The notes below the pieces were generated by a model, which had not been told where the DNA came from, did no database searches, and saw only the letters and a program-made list of their open reading frames with translations. From contig JAGUCH010000008.1 of NCBI GenBank assembly GCA_019096065.1, positions 2,113,001-2,177,000 of the forward strand: 64,000 bases of DNA. Reading direction: 5' to 3'. How positions within the stretch are numbered: position 1 is the first letter of the stretch; every line of letters begins with the position of its first letter. Origin of the DNA: Paracyclopina nana. Lineage: Eukaryota; Arthropoda; Copepoda; Cyclopoida; Cyclopettidae. Below, in pieces: positions 1 through 11,251 of this stretch. Position numbers and translations under genes: made by a program.

Positions 1-1478
1 AGGCGCTACCTTCCATACGAAGGCGTAGAGCTGCCTGAGTCCCATTGCCAGCAGAGTGTTGAGAGCCGAGAGTAGAGCGTAGGATTTGCCCAGCTCGTTG
101 GGGCTGACGCAGGAGGCGATCATGGCATTCATAACGAAAGAGCCGTACACTGAGAGCATGTCCACAAATCCACTGAGGTAAAACATCCATGGCTGAGAGG
201 CCACGCAACGAATAATGTGCCTCAGCAGGGCGCTCGAGTAAGCCAAGGCCATGACCCAGGCCTCGTTGAAATTGAGCACTTTCACGGCTGGGATGAAGAT
301 GATTTGGGCGACGAGGCCGGCGAAGAGGACGAGGCTTTGGAATTGGGTGAACTCGGTCACCTCCCAACCGAACATGGTTCTCACGTAGTTGTACAGGATG
401 GTGTACTCGCCTTGGAAAGGCAGCACATCGAAAATGCTGATGGCGAACAGCACGAGCAAGTATTTCCTACTGGGGCCAGCTCGCTTTTTCAGCACGCTCT
501 CCACGGAATCTTTGATCACCAACGGACTGAACATGTGTCGTTGCCTCTGAAAAGCAAGCTTTTAGATAGGCACCTATATGAGAATCGGCATCAAATGTAC
601 GTCTGGCTTTCCTGGCTGCCATTTTTGCCTTCGGATTGCGAGCATCAGAGCAAGTCCGGCAGATACGATGCCAGTCAACGTGACGGCGTAAACGCAAACA
701 AATCCCCCTGCAAAAAATCGAGACACTTTGCCGCAGCAAAAATGCAGCTTTCATTATACTAGTACCTGCGCTCAGCAAATAAGCTCCGAAAAGTCCTCCC
801 AAGGTAGCCCCGAGTGACATTGAAACGCTCACCAGGCCAATCTTTGAAGCGCGGTCGTCAGGAGCGCACGTATCAGCAATGTAGGCATTCATGGCTATTG
901 CCCAAGTGGCATAACCTCCTATGACACAAGGAAGAGAAAGAGGCAGAATCGAATAGGTCAATCTAGTATACCTGCCACCGAGACCGGCAAGCCAGACAAA
1001 AGGAGAAATTCTTTCTTGGATTCCGCGAAAACGGCACATATAATGATGATGACCTCGGTCAGAGACTGAGCCGCAAAATAGATGAAAAACAAAGGCTTTC
1101 TTCCAAACAAATCAGCCCATGCTCCCATGTAGAAGGCAAAAAATATTGGAAACACTGAATCAATCACGCTTTTGTTGGCAGCAAACTGGGAGAGCTGAAC
1201 GATGCAAGAGATCGAGTAAAAGTATCTGATTTAGGGTACTGTTAGCATTGATTGACCTCTGCCTGAATCTCGAGGTTGATTTCGGTGTAGTTCAAAAGGT
1301 TGGCGCATACGGTATCGTTGTAGCCAGATTGTCTGCAGCTTTTGTCGATGACCATTTGGCTGAGAGCAATGTCGTCAATCACCACGGAGAAAGTGAGCAG
1401 AAAAGCGGCTGGCTCAACATTGATTGAGCTCAGCCCTTTGCTCGCCTTTGAGATCAAATCACGCGAGAAAGGCTTCAT
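1..1478 (-). CDS. SLC46-type MFS transporter, C-terminus cut by window edge
   Basis: Predicted proton-coupled solute carrier of the SLC46 family (folate or other small-solute transporters) in the plasma or lysosomal membrane. Minus-strand exons: 1257-1478, 972-1194, 766-918, 601-707 and 1-546 (continues off the left edge); all junctions keep frame. The N-terminus has the family look: a short cytosolic leader, a first hydrophobic segment, then a luminal loop with Cys and NDT-like glycosylation sites. Exon 2 carries the MFS loop motif GAWADLFGRK between TM2 and TM3. Exon 3 has a run of small-residue helices (LGATLGGLFGAYLL). About 370 residues plus the last exon are visible, so only the last TM helices are missing. 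Substrate cannot be inferred. The start at 1478 is the only Met that precedes TM1 in frame. Confidence 0.85.
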
Positions 1479-1679
1479 TTGCCTTCAACACTTTTAAACT
1501 GTGCAATAGCGGAGTTCGCAGAAACACCAAATCATTTCGCAATTAGTTTTCAACCGCAGACGCGCGATAATAATAAAGTTCCTAAATTCCCTCTTATTTG
1601 TTTTTTTTATTTGCCCGACGCAAATACTCCCAAAATGGAGGCATAATTAAATAAATTAAGATCTCTTTTCAGCAGCAAG

Positions 1680-1755
1680 ATTTGGCCGGGACCGGGATTC
1701 GAACTCGAGACCTCGCGCATGTCCGACGCGCGCTCTACTCAACAGCAAACAAAAA
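1680..1755 (-). repeat. tRNA-like pol III fragment (decayed tRNA or SINE head)
   Basis: On the minus strand a TTGAGTAGAGCGCG box-A-like stretch is followed about 25 nt later by GAGTTCGAATCC, a good box B. The anticodon arm region is GC-rich (GCGCG...TGCGC), but the acceptor and T stems do not pair properly, so I do not call a functional tRNA. Confidence 0.45.
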
Positions 1756-1887
1756 AGGTCACGAGACCGCGTTGACTGGCCTCGATAATTGAAAGTGATT
1801 GAAAGTATGGTTGATCAAAGGCATCAAATTTCTTTTGATGAAGGGGGTTTTATTGAGGCATTAAGTTACAAAAGGTCATGCATGAAT

Positions 1888-3680
1888 TTAATTCTGAAAT
1901 TGTTGTTCATCCTTAGTAGCGATTCCCAAGTTTTTGGCTGATAGGCATAACACCTCGACATCAGCATCGTATTCTTCTTCGGTGCCGGCCATCGATTCTG
2001 AGTCAGTTGATTCTTCAGATACGGTGTCACTTTCCGCAGCCGCACTGGCGCCATCTCTAGGCTTCCCATCTCGAACAAAATCAAAGCAGCTCAAATCCAG
2101 GGTGGCGTAACTGTTCTCAGGCGCCGTATGCGACTGAAAGTCGTTGGCCTCGAGAAGCTGATCAAATTCAGGTATGGAGGGAATACTCATGTCTTGGTAC
2201 GACAAATACGACAAATCGTCTGAATTTGTCACCACACTTTGAGGACTGGACACACCCGACGTTGTCGACTCGTATCGGTGCCTGGGGCTGGCTTTCCTCT
2301 TTTTGGCAGAGGAAGAGCCGAACGTTGAGCCGCGGTATGAAGTCTTGGAAGAGATGCAGCAAAATGCGCAATCCTCCTCAGTTTCGTCATGGACCTCATA
2401 GTCGAATTTGATCATGTTTTTGGCGTATTTCCCGTCCGATTGCCTGAACAGGGTGACATAGAGGCTCTCACTGTATTGCTCCAGAGCCTTGACCACAAAC
2501 TTGTCCTGGCTGGGCACGGTGAAAATGAAGGTGGAATTGTGCCTGACTTCCGTCTCCGCTGAAGATATTTGGCGGAAATTCTTGAACAGATTCTCCACTT
2601 TTTGCGGGCTCTCCTCGTCATTCGTCTTGGCGAGAACAAATACCGGATAGCAGCCGCCATTGGAGCCCGTCTTGTTATTGCTGGTGCCCACCTCAGCTTT
2701 GGAGATGAGGAAATATTTCCAATTGCCGTTGCTGCAGCAACCATGGGGCTCACTCATGCAGTCAACTTCGAATGTGCCAAAGTTCTGGAATTAGCAATTA
2801 AAAAGTTGCGATTGCTTGCCAACAGGGTTTTCAACTGAACTAATTACTTTGTCCCGAGTGTCACTGATGGTTTCAGAAATTTGCTCGGACACTTTGAAGG
2901 CCGCCGTTTCATCCTCGTACAAGCACGCCCTTAATCGGCACCTTTTCAGCTGGTGCTTTTCAGAGCTCTTGGAATCCGTGTACTGCTTCGTCACTGTTTG
3001 AGGAGTACCATTCCAGAAGGGCCGATTGACATCAAAGTTGAATCGCTCCTTCACAATATCATCCACCGTCACTCCCTTCCCCCTCGTATTGGTCTTCAGT
3101 GGAGTGATGATGGTCAACTTCAAGCTGTCATTTCCTGCACGGCAAAAATGAAGCATCGCTCTCTAAAACCACTAGATCAAAGTCATTTACCCAGGCTCAA
3201 GCAGTTCTCATTCTCTGGAATTGTGCAGATGGGAACTTTCATGTCTGCGTCATCGACAAAGTAGACCTGCCTTTTGTGGATGATGAGGGGCAGTCTCCAG
3301 GATTGGGGCTTGTTCAAGTCCGTCTTGAAGACGCGACTTCTCTGCTCCTTCAGTGTTAAGCAAATCAGGCTGGGATGGATCATATGCTGCGTTAGAGTCG
3401 GACTGGACTCGCTTGGCACCATGCTGATCTCGAGCCTTTGAGGCTGAATAAGATGACTGGTAATCAATAAGAATCTAACGTAACAGTGCTTGCAGCTTAC
3501 ATGATGAGATCCGGGAAGATGATCAAAAACAATCGCACCATCCAGATAATTTCCGTGAGGCGTGCTCATCTCTGAGGCAGTTCTGAAGTACCTCATTGGC
3601 TTGTTCATGACCACCTTGGTGATGGCTGGTGGCGTTGAAATGATTCCCTCCATTGTGACAGCCATTTCAAGAACGTCCAT
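1888..3680 (-). CDS. Divergent Rel/NF-kB-like transcription factor
   Basis: Probable Rel-homology transcription factor (538 aa). Exons 3501-3680, 3191-3443, 2848-3134 and 1888-2784, all in frame. What I see: an N-terminal Rel-like segment (residues about 15-140) with a PMRYFRTASEM stretch where NF-kB has the RFRYxCEG DNA-contact loop. Next comes a block resembling the end of the first RHD half (LKRCRLRACLYEDE, then SDTRDK). A second immunoglobulin-like (IPT) half follows, ending LYVTLFRQSDGKYAKN...FDYEV, close to the family's VxMQLRRPSD...EPxxFxYLP. It is followed at once by KKRK within AKKRKASPRHR, the usual position of the Rel nuclear localisation signal. The C-terminal 130 residues are Ser/acidic-rich and may be an activation region. 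No ankyrin repeats. The first half is strongly diverged, so DNA specificity is uncertain. Start chosen at 3680, the first Met just upstream of the domain. Confidence 0.68.
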
Positions 3681-3924
3681 GTTGTGCGCAAGCTTGCAGC
3701 TAACTATACAGATCGCACGGATCAGAGATGCATGCGTTTCTTGCTGTGCGGCCGGGAATTCCCCGGATTGCCAGGTAGACGCGCGTACCAATGTGCCTTT
3801 GTGGCCAATGTGGCCTTTCCAGCCAGTTGCACAGGTTGAAAACCGTGCCCGCCTATGCCTTTTTATGCTGTACGGTTGAATCCCTCCCACATCATGTAAT
3901 GACAAACTTTGGACATCGAGATCT

Positions 3925-4746
3925 TTATTCAAAAATATTGCTGATAATAAAAGTCGCACAAATGGTTAAGCAAGGATAAAAGTTTTGAGCAGCACTTTTA
4001 CTCGACTTAACGCCTTCGGGGCCATCCGTTTGATTGGAGATGGGGTGGCTCGTTGAGGAATTTGATTTGAGCGTCACATCAAAAGTAGTGAACAAGTGCG
4101 TATGGTCCGATAGAGACCCGGAGCCCAGATATTTGTCGACCAGCCTAAAGTACGCATCAAAATTAGAACACAATATGCTTCACTTGGAAATGTACTACAT
4201 CTAAATCTGTCATGTAGGCGTAATATGAATTGACGATTTACTGGTAATCTTTAGCATGGATGTCTATGGGCGATTGCGGTCCTGGCTTCCTGTAGAATAT
4301 GTAGTCCAAGATGCCTTTTTGTTTGCTAGGCAACTCGACTGTGTACATGTTCTTCGGGTTGCCGTAAGTCAAGTGGCTCTCGTTGTTTACATAATGCGGC
4401 ATCGAGACTACGTCCAGTGCCGAGTTTCTCAGCTTTTCAGCCACCAAATGGATTACGGCTGCAAATGGAGATTATATAGTAGGTTTGAAGGCTTCAACGA
4501 TCCCTATCGTACGTGAGCTGGGCACATCGTTGAAATCCCCGCCCAGGATGACCAAATCAGCATTGCTGAGGTGAACTTGTGGCAAGACTTGTCTCATCTG
4601 CAGATATCTGTGCCGCCTCATCTGGCCCACATCATTTTCATCGGCCTGAGTGTGCGTGACAAATAAGTCAATTGTCACCTTCACACCCTCGATTGGCACC
4701 CTGACTCGAACTCTTCCCATCCCCTTAGTTGCATAGCAATCGTACC
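3925..4746 (-). CDS. Neutral sphingomyelinase-like phosphodiesterase, 3' part
   Basis: Member of the DNase-I-like endonuclease/exonuclease/phosphatase superfamily, most like neutral sphingomyelinases that hydrolyse sphingomyelin to ceramide. Three minus-strand exons: 4513-4746, 4242-4458, 3925-4144. Visible motifs in order: YDCYATKG, VTHTQAD (the THxQA catalytic block), ILGGDFND (metal/catalytic Asp and Asn), and LSDHTHL (the terminal SDH catalytic His). The C-terminal 20 residues are hydrophobic, as in membrane-attached members. The first exon shown begins at an acceptor (ACTAG) inside the conserved core, so the N-terminal third, including the metal-binding Glu, must lie upstream. A candidate short exon around 4815-4905 fits loosely and is not claimed. 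The stop lies 244 bp upstream of the Rel-like gene start, on the same strand. Confidence 0.75.
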
Positions 4747-5444
4747 CTAGTTTGAAGTGTGCGGTCAATTTACGCGTTCATGCATTAATAAGTTAAAGGA
4801 AGTTAGAGGCTGTGCGCTAAATGACTTTAAATTCAAATGGCTTGACGTCATGTTTGCGTGATCGCATATGCCCTATCGGCCATTTTGGATCGGAGTCGTT
4901 ACGAGAATTTGATCTCAATAAAAGCCATAAAGAGCCAGCTGAATAAATTAAAGCAGCCACTTTAATGCTTTGGCTCATCTGGTAGCACTTTTAATTGATG
5001 CACTAGCAGCCCCAAAAGCAAGCCCAAACGCCAGCCTTAAAATTGGCTAAAAAATTGATTATTTAGCAATCAAAGACCTTGCAAAATGGAAAGATCGTAT
5101 TTTTTGGAGCCATAAGTAAATTAGGCTTGAAAAAAGGCCTCTTTTCTAAATAAATTAAGGCAGAACTAAGCATTTTGCCATCTGAGATGGCACACGCAGG
5201 CAGCTTTCAGCCATCTAAAAAACGCGCTGACCGCTGCGCGAAGTATGTGGGCCGATTTTTTTTATTGAATGACGAGACATAATGGTAAGCTGCAATGCGC
5301 CCGCGGGATTGCGGTGATATTTGCTACTCGAAAGGCGTTCGGTTTTGCTTTGGGCTTTACCAGAGCTTCATGACACATTCCTGGTTTTTTTTGAATTTAT
5401 TAGTGACTGCAGGTGGCAAACTTTTACCTGGTTAACAATCAAAA
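4747..5444. other. No gene recognised
   Basis: About 700 bp with no convincing ORF. It may hide 5' exons of the phosphodiesterase gene on the minus strand, but I could not fix any. Confidence 0.5.
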
Positions 5445-5590
5445 GGTCGTAATATACTGTTCCTTAAGGAATCCATGATGACAAATCCATGCATAATGAC
5501 TCGACCCAGCTAGTTCATGTACTGAGAACTCCTTATCGCAAAGGAATTTCGCGTTCCGATTCTTTAAGGAGTTGGTAGATAAACAGAGCA
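5445..5590 (-). mobile_element. MITE, TGCTCTGTTCATCTAC family
   Basis: Inverted-orientation relative of the element at 18492-18676. It shares the terminal TGCTCTGTT(C/T)ATCTAC, followed by a CTCCTTAAxGAATCGG block, GAGTTCTCAGTACATGAAC and a CATTATGCAT block. TTA follows the terminus at 5591. No coding capacity. Confidence 0.65.
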
Positions 5591-5674
5591 TTAGCCTTTT
5601 CACTTCTAACTTTTCTCATAAGTTTGCCATGACTTTGCTTTACAGCATTTTCACTGATTCCGTTCCAACATTTA

Positions 5675-6073
5675 TGCCCTGTTCATGTATTAAGAATGCC
5701 TTTAGGTATGGAAAAAATTGTCTTAAGGAAAAGTGAATCTGTTGCTGACTGCCACTATACGAGTTCAGCTTGGGGCGGAGCAGCGTTTTTTAAAGGCAAT
5801 TTTTGCAATTTTGTCTCATGGTTTTCAGCAGTTCTGAACACAAAGTATCTTTCATCATGTATCTCTCATAAAAGATGAAATTTAACTTTTGTTTCTGCTC
5901 AAAAGGACTAAAATGTGGAGCACTTAATAGCCAAAATTAGATTTGTTTACTTTGAAGTTGTCTTAAAGTCGATCTGATTTTTTCAGTATAAGCTGGCCCT
6001 TGTCATAAGACAATTTTTCTCCTTTCCATGAGGTGTTTTTCCTAAGGAGTTTGGGGCGTACATGAACAGGACA
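5675..6073. mobile_element. Harbinger-like MITE, copy 1
   Basis: A 399-bp element with terminal inverted repeats TGCCCTGTTCATGTA / TACATGAACAGGACA flanked by TTA on both sides, the 3-bp duplication typical of PIF/Harbinger elements. A second copy, 408 bp with the same flanking TTA, sits at 25211-25618. A 60-codon ORF inside is not conserved between the copies. Confidence 0.8.
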
Positions 6074-6159
6074 TTAGAGCTGCGAATCATTGTGCCACCG
6101 AAAAATGGCTTTTTTTGCTATTAAAACTTTGGAAAGAATCCTCCTAGTTCAACTGAATA

Positions 6160-6512
6160 CAAGAGAGAGCGGCAATCTTGGCTAGATGTCCAATTTTGTT
6201 CCACCGTTTATGATATCATGAAATGCTATTTTGTATTTGGTAATTGTACCGAGAAACCATGGACCCCTCAAATTTTGTTCCGATCGGAGCTGTAGTTTGA
6301 GCTGTACCTTAGTAATTTTTTTCCCATAAAAAGTTTTGTTGTTGTTGAGAACGAGATACTCTCATCAAAATTCAGTGCTGTAGGTCGAACTTATTAACTT
6401 GGCGAGGTGGAGTGACAGATTTCCTAAAAGTTGCGCCACCTATGACTTCGACCAGAGTTTCGACCTTTGAAATCTACTCAGCAATGTGCGCTGGATGATT
6501 GCCGCTCTCTTG
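6160..6512. mobile_element. Tc/mariner-like MITE
   Basis: A 353-bp element with 16-bp inverted ends CAAGAGAGCGGCAATC / GATTGCCGCTCTCTTG and TA at each flank. No coding sequence. Confidence 0.7.
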
Positions 6513-7825
6513 TAATAAAGTTTAACAAATCCCCCGAATGATAGACCTAGCAGAATGTTTTGGTCGGCCCTAGCAGACTGGTCTTACGCTGAAGCTGACT
6601 TTTAACTACAAATTGTAAGGCTCTTGAAGTTACGACTGAAATAGTCGTTGTAGATGAACAGGGCATTATTTCATTGTGGCGCTGTTACGGTCATTACCTC
6701 GACCTACCTTAGCACATGAGAATCGATAATGACCACGGCTATTGCAGGATGAAATCTCTGGAAATATTGTCTATGCTACGGAATGATGCGCAGCAAATTG
6801 GCAATTTTACCTGAGCAGGTGTTCTTGTTGAATGTTGTGAATTGGGTGCTGACAAATCTAAATTTGGAGGCAACGGTGAGGCCAGAGCAACTGAAGCTTG
6901 CTTAGTAGGTGATACTACAGTTCAGCCAAGGAGAATCCAGCATTGAGTCCAGTCAGATTTGAGTAGCATATTCTACATGTCTATGGACCAGCAGATATGC
7001 TTTTTAGTAGCTCTAAGATCAAAATATCTTTTTTTTTAAATAGCTGCTACTTCCAACTGTTGCATTCGCAGCTGGTAGAAAGATTGAGCCATAAATGCAA
7101 GGTGAGTCCCCCAAAACTATCGGCACAACTTTGGCTTATTTTAAGTATTACAGCTGAATTGTAATCGGTTGAACTGCAAAGTAACCCCATGGCAATTTTT
7201 TGCCCAAAGAGCATCCTGAAACTGACAAATCACCGAACTTGGTGACATGATATCCTCCGCATCTTTTAAGCGAATCCGCCATGCGATTTACGTCTCTCTC
7301 CCTCCACAATTCCTCAAAGTAGAATCAAGCATTATGCACTATTTTAAGAGCGTATCATTAACTTTAGTACTTGAAAGAGCACGAAGTCGTAGCCTGCGGA
7401 GCAAATTTCCGATATCACAGTTCCTACTCTTGCTACTACGTCACAACTTTCCTGTAGAATTAAGAATACACGTTGTATACAGTATATTGTCAATATGGAA
7501 AGCTGTAATACAAGAAGGGGTGCCATTTTCTGGAACCATTGCGGCCCTTATAAGAAGCTATACTGCCTTGACGGATCGTGCTTGGTGCTTCGGAACGCAT
7601 CGTTATTGAAACAATTGCAATGACGAATCCTAAAATATTTCTTGTTTAACGCAAAAATTCGTTTGTGCCAGTACTCTGTATTATAATATTAAACTAGGCA
7701 AGATTTTTTAAACTAAAACAAAACGCTATTTTGATAATCACACAAGAAGACAAATGAAGTCGGATGAATGTACAGGGCGTCCTACGAAAAGCGGAGTAGA
7801 TAAGTTTTCTGATAAAACGAACCTA
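6513..7825. other. No gene recognised; solitary transposon end
   Basis: GTAGATGAACAGGGCATTA at about 6650-6668 matches the end of the neighbouring MITE families, but I found no partner. Nothing else supported; ORFs here lack any recognisable motif. Confidence 0.4.
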
Positions 7826-7878
7826 TAGCCCGGTTCCAACAAGGAAAATCAGCATAGTCAAGAGACGTAACTTGACTT

Positions 7879-8270
7879 TTTAGCTTGTTCTCATAAAACT
7901 CAGTAAGGCAGGCGGTAAGCAAAGCAAGGCACTTTGGAAGCTCATAACTCAGTAAGTACTGAGCCGATTGGAACCAAATTTGGAGGTATTCATTAGAGCA
8001 TATTGAAGAATCTTGATGCCAATTTTCATCCGGATCGGAGAACTCTAAGGTGGTGGCTGATTTTTCTCCTTTGCTTAACTGATTTGCCTCACTTTCAGTA
8101 AGGCGGCCTTAGCGTCCTCCAATCCGGATGAAAATTGGCATGAAGATTCTTCAATACGTCCTTATGAATTCCACCAAATTTGGTTCCAATCAGACGAGTA
8201 GATGCTGAGATATAAGCGCGCAAAGTGCCTTGCTTACCTTATAGAAATGTTTATGAGAACAAGCTTTTAG
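7879..8270. mobile_element. Palindromic foldback element inside the nest
   Basis: Two arms of roughly 160 bp in opposite orientation (AGCTTGTTCTCATAAA ... TTTATGAGAACAAGCT), sharing CCAATTTTCATCCGGAT and its complement on either side of an 80-bp centre. No ORF. Confidence 0.8.
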
Positions 8271-8281
8271 CATAGTCAGGT

Positions 8282-8873
8282 CCAGGGTGATCAGATGTGG
8301 CTATTTATACCCAAAGTGGTTATTTTTGACTCATGTGTGGCTACGGAAATTTAGGCCGAATAGCCACATTTGTGGCTATTTTTGAAAAGTCAAAGATTTT
8401 ATATTTTTACTGGCTCTACTGGTTAAAGGCTAATCGGTAAAAGGCTATTTGGTGTAAGGCTAATTGGTAAAAGGCGAAATGGTGAAAGGCCAATTGGCCA
8501 AAGGCTAGATTGGAGAAAGGCCTTTTGCCGATTAGCCTTTAACCAGTACACCCTTTTTACTTAATACCCGCTTGAAAATCATGAACAAAGTAGGGGGTAA
8601 AATGAAATTTGCAAAAATGGCTGACTTTTTTTATAAATCTTTTGCCACTAATCTATGAAGAAAATACTTATTTAATCCTTGATTTCAGCCACTGCAATTT
8701 CAAAAATTGGAACTTTTTCATAATAATTTAATATTACCTTGAAAATTCCTAAAAGATGTGGCTATTTTTCACCAATTTGTGGCAATTTTGAGCAATTTTT
8801 CTGAGATAGCCAAACGTGGCTATTTTAGGGGAAAATCTGGCTACAACCCGCTCAAATATTCTGGTCACCCTGG
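8282..8873. mobile_element. CCAGGGTGA-ended element inside the nest
   Basis: A 592-bp element with inverted ends CCAGGGTGATCAGA / TCTGGTCACCCTGG and a clean 6-bp target duplication TCAGGT at 8276-8281 and 8874-8879. Interior AT-rich with repeated TGTGGCTATTT words on both strands. Confidence 0.8.
8420..8555. repeat. Short tandem repeat, AAAGGCTAATTGG-like unit
   Basis: About eight degenerate 15-bp units (xxTTGGTxAAAGGCTA), ending in an inverted copy (GATTAGCCTTTAACCAG). Lies inside the CCAGGGTGA-ended element. Confidence 0.7.
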
Positions 8874-8934
8874 TCAGGTCACAGCTAGCTCGCGCGCTCA
8901 GCTCGACCTGACTTAACTGGTTTACCGTATTGCC

Positions 8935-9396
8935 CTATGCAAAAGATTTTGCATCACTTAAAGAGTGGACAAGCTATTTTGCGATCTCAGCGCGGAGACT
9001 GAAATTTTATTAGCGTGGGTCGGAATTCTGATTTTGATGAAACGAGCCAACTTATTTGGGCCAAAAAATTGCTTGTTTTTTTATAAAACAATGACTTAAT
9101 TTCGTTAATGAAATAGGAGCATTTAATTAAAAATAATCATCGTTGGGCAATTCCTAACACAAGCTTTCATTTTCACCATTTTAGTCGCATATTTGTTTTA
9201 AGTTCTTCAAAAGAAAATTGCTTGGCTCATTTAGTCAAACCTTTCCTGAAGCAGCAGCATCTCGGCGGAACAAATAAGGTATTATCACTCAACTACACTT
9301 AAAACAGCTATTAGCGCAGAAAATCGCTGAGCACGGGCTGGCTTTTTTCGACCCACAAAATTGAACGTCCACTCTTTCAGTGATGCAAAATCTTTT
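8935..9396. mobile_element. Third insertion in the nest, about 35-bp inverted ends
   Basis: Ends contain TTTTGCATCACTTAAAGAGT at left and the inverted ACTCTTTCAGTGATGCAAAA at right. Boundaries are approximate, because the ends run into the outer element's CTATGC words. Confidence 0.6.
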
Positions 9397-9559
9397 CCCT
9401 ATGCTGATATCCCGAGTTGGAACCGGGCTTATGACTTTTAGGCTAGAAAATCAAGTAGCGTTCTTAGCTGTCATGAAGCCTATGAAGCCTCATAACACAC
9501 AAGCGCTATTTTAAAAAACTGCTTTCGGTAGGACACTCTGTACGGTAAATCGTTACGAT

Positions 9560-9835
9560 CTAAGTAAATATACAGACCCCACAAAAACATGTGTATCTTT
9601 CGTTGTGAATTTGCTGATTTCTAAGAAAGATTTCTTTAGGAACGATCTTGATCTTAGAATGTGTTGCGTCCAGCCCCCACATATTCTTGCTGGCCACCTT
9701 GAACTCTGCGCAAATTGAAATCTTCATAAGCATGCATAATATGGTCATTGATATGAAATTACCTCTGAAGGAGCCCGGTGCAGCAAGAAAGGCCAAAATG
9801 ATGAGCAACAAAGCAGCCATTTGACGCCTAGACAT
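9560..9835 (-). CDS. Small secreted peptide, hypothetical
   Basis: Two minus-strand exons, 9763-9835 and 9560-9705, joined across a 57-bp GT-AG intron, give 72 aa; because the intron is a multiple of three the unspliced frame is also open. The first 22 residues are a strong signal peptide (MSRRQMAALLLIILAFLAAP). The mature part is about 50 residues, basic, with two Cys near the end (CFCGVC). I do not recognise the family. A secreted peptide is inferred from the signal sequence alone. Confidence 0.4.
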   Translation of the reverse strand: MSRRQMAALLLIILAFLAAPGSFRGNFISMTILCMLMKISICAEFKVASKNMWGLDATHSKIKIVPKEIFLRNQQIHNERYTCFCGVCIFT

Positions 9836-10089
9836 GTAACTTGATCCTCTTCATTGATCTTCTTTTTTTAAAAGTATTATTTGCTTTCACAACAAATGCA
9901 TTGCTCCAACTTTAAGCTAGTCCGTTCCTTATTAATATAATAAATTATCTTTTACCAAATACAAGATATGCAACTTTATATCTGATCGAGTAGCATTTTG
10001 ACGAACATATGTGGCCATGTGGAAACGCAACTGTTATATTGTTGAAAGCTGCGACCGCCTTAACTGATTCTGTTAGTCATGCTCGCACC

Positions 10090-10660
10090 ATGACAAAGCC
10101 AGCCATCTACCAACGCAAGGACCTCGTGAAGCCTGACAAAGATGCCACGGGCCTTGAGGCCCCATTCAAGGCCAGCGAGGTTTCGGTCATTGTCAGTGGT
10201 CGCCAAAGGCTGGCCTCGGCCTCGTACATTCTGAACCAAGGCCCGAATTCGGCGTGGTGTCGGGTGCTCATCTTCTGGAGCTTCATCACGACCTTGTCCT
10301 CGGTGTTCAGCATCTACTACGCGATCGAGGCCCAAGGCCGGCTGGCCGAGGCGAGGGAGAATAATGCGGCCTTCATTTTGTCTGGGGGCAGCAATGGCCC
10401 TGCAATGGTGACTAGCAGCAACGAGCCAAGGTACAACGATTTAGCACATCGATTCGCGTCGCTCTTCCAAAAGGCTAATGCTGCTCGAAGAATCAAGCAT
10501 AGGCACCGACATGGCCACAACAAGCATAGCTATAATAAGCCGTCAAAGCCAAATAATAACTATTATCCTCCCAAAAACAGCAGGCGATTATCGCAGCAGC
10601 CCACCCATTTCGAGGCCGACGCCATTGTGAGGCGAACATTGGCAGGAGCAAAGAATCAAG
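10090..10660 (+). CDS. Single-pass membrane protein, probable 5' exon of the acidic gene
   Basis: 190 codons from ATG 10090. A 75-residue N-terminal region without signal peptide is followed by one hydrophobic helix (VLIFWSFITTLSSVFSIYYA) and then a basic His/Asn/Lys-rich stretch, which fits a type II membrane protein. No family recognised. The frame hits a stop at 10669-10671, but a GT donor (CAAG|GTACC) sits just before it, in phase 1. A polypyrimidine-AG acceptor at 11251 in the matching phase would join it to the acidic exon at 11252-12906, giving one 741-aa protein. Otherwise it is a 194-aa protein ending at 10671. The join is my inference. Confidence 0.6.
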
Positions 10661-11251
10661 GTACCGTGTAAAGCCTCAACACAAAGAGCTGGCAGCTAAT
10701 TTAGATCACTTCTTTGATGTCAGTTATTTGTTTTGAGGCACTAGACCCTGAAAGATACTTTATGTTTAACAAAGACCCATGTAATTTTGCAATTGCCATT
10801 TGTTATATCTGTGCCGTTCTAAAAATTGTGACTTAAATAAAAAATCAATTCTCAACAAACTGCGTAGTATATTTCATACATGTCAAAAAAAACCCCAAAC
10901 ATCTGGCAATGTAAGCTGCATGGGCCTCTCTTTTTTTATTTTCTATCATAACCAGAATATTAAACCCTTTTCAAAGCAATCAAAATTGAAAATATTTAGG
11001 GCAAGGCGAATCAGCTCTAAAATGAGCACTGAGCATCTCTCACAACAAGTTGAGTTTTGAGATCGAGCAGCGTTTTCATGGGGAAATTTGGCTAATTTTG
11101 GTCTCCGTAATTGTAGTGTGTTACTTTAAAGTCAAATTTTAGTGTTTGAGCAAGCTGAACAAAGCTGGTGCATTGAGCAGCAAAATAACTTTGTAATTAA
11201 TGTTGATTGTTGCGATGATCTCAAGAAAGTTTTCTTGTTGCAATTTTCAAG

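Larger units (their letters stand above)
7826..9431. mobile_element. GCCCGGTTCCAAC-family element, outer member of a nest
   Basis: Ends are TAGCCCGGTTCCAAC at 7826 and GTTGGAACCGGGCTTA at 9431, identical to the termini of the complete 158-bp copy at 36513-36670. Stretches matching that short element (CAGCATAGTCA, GCTCGCGCGCTCAGCT) survive in pieces separated by at least three inner insertions, listed separately. Confidence 0.75.

Noticed and set aside
217..762. Plus-strand ORF of 181 codons
   Set aside because: Antisense to the transporter exons, which carry clear MFS motifs.
7247..7609. Plus-strand ORF of 120 codons
   Set aside because: No recognisable domain and no splice signals in a useful phase; lies in repeat-rich spacer.
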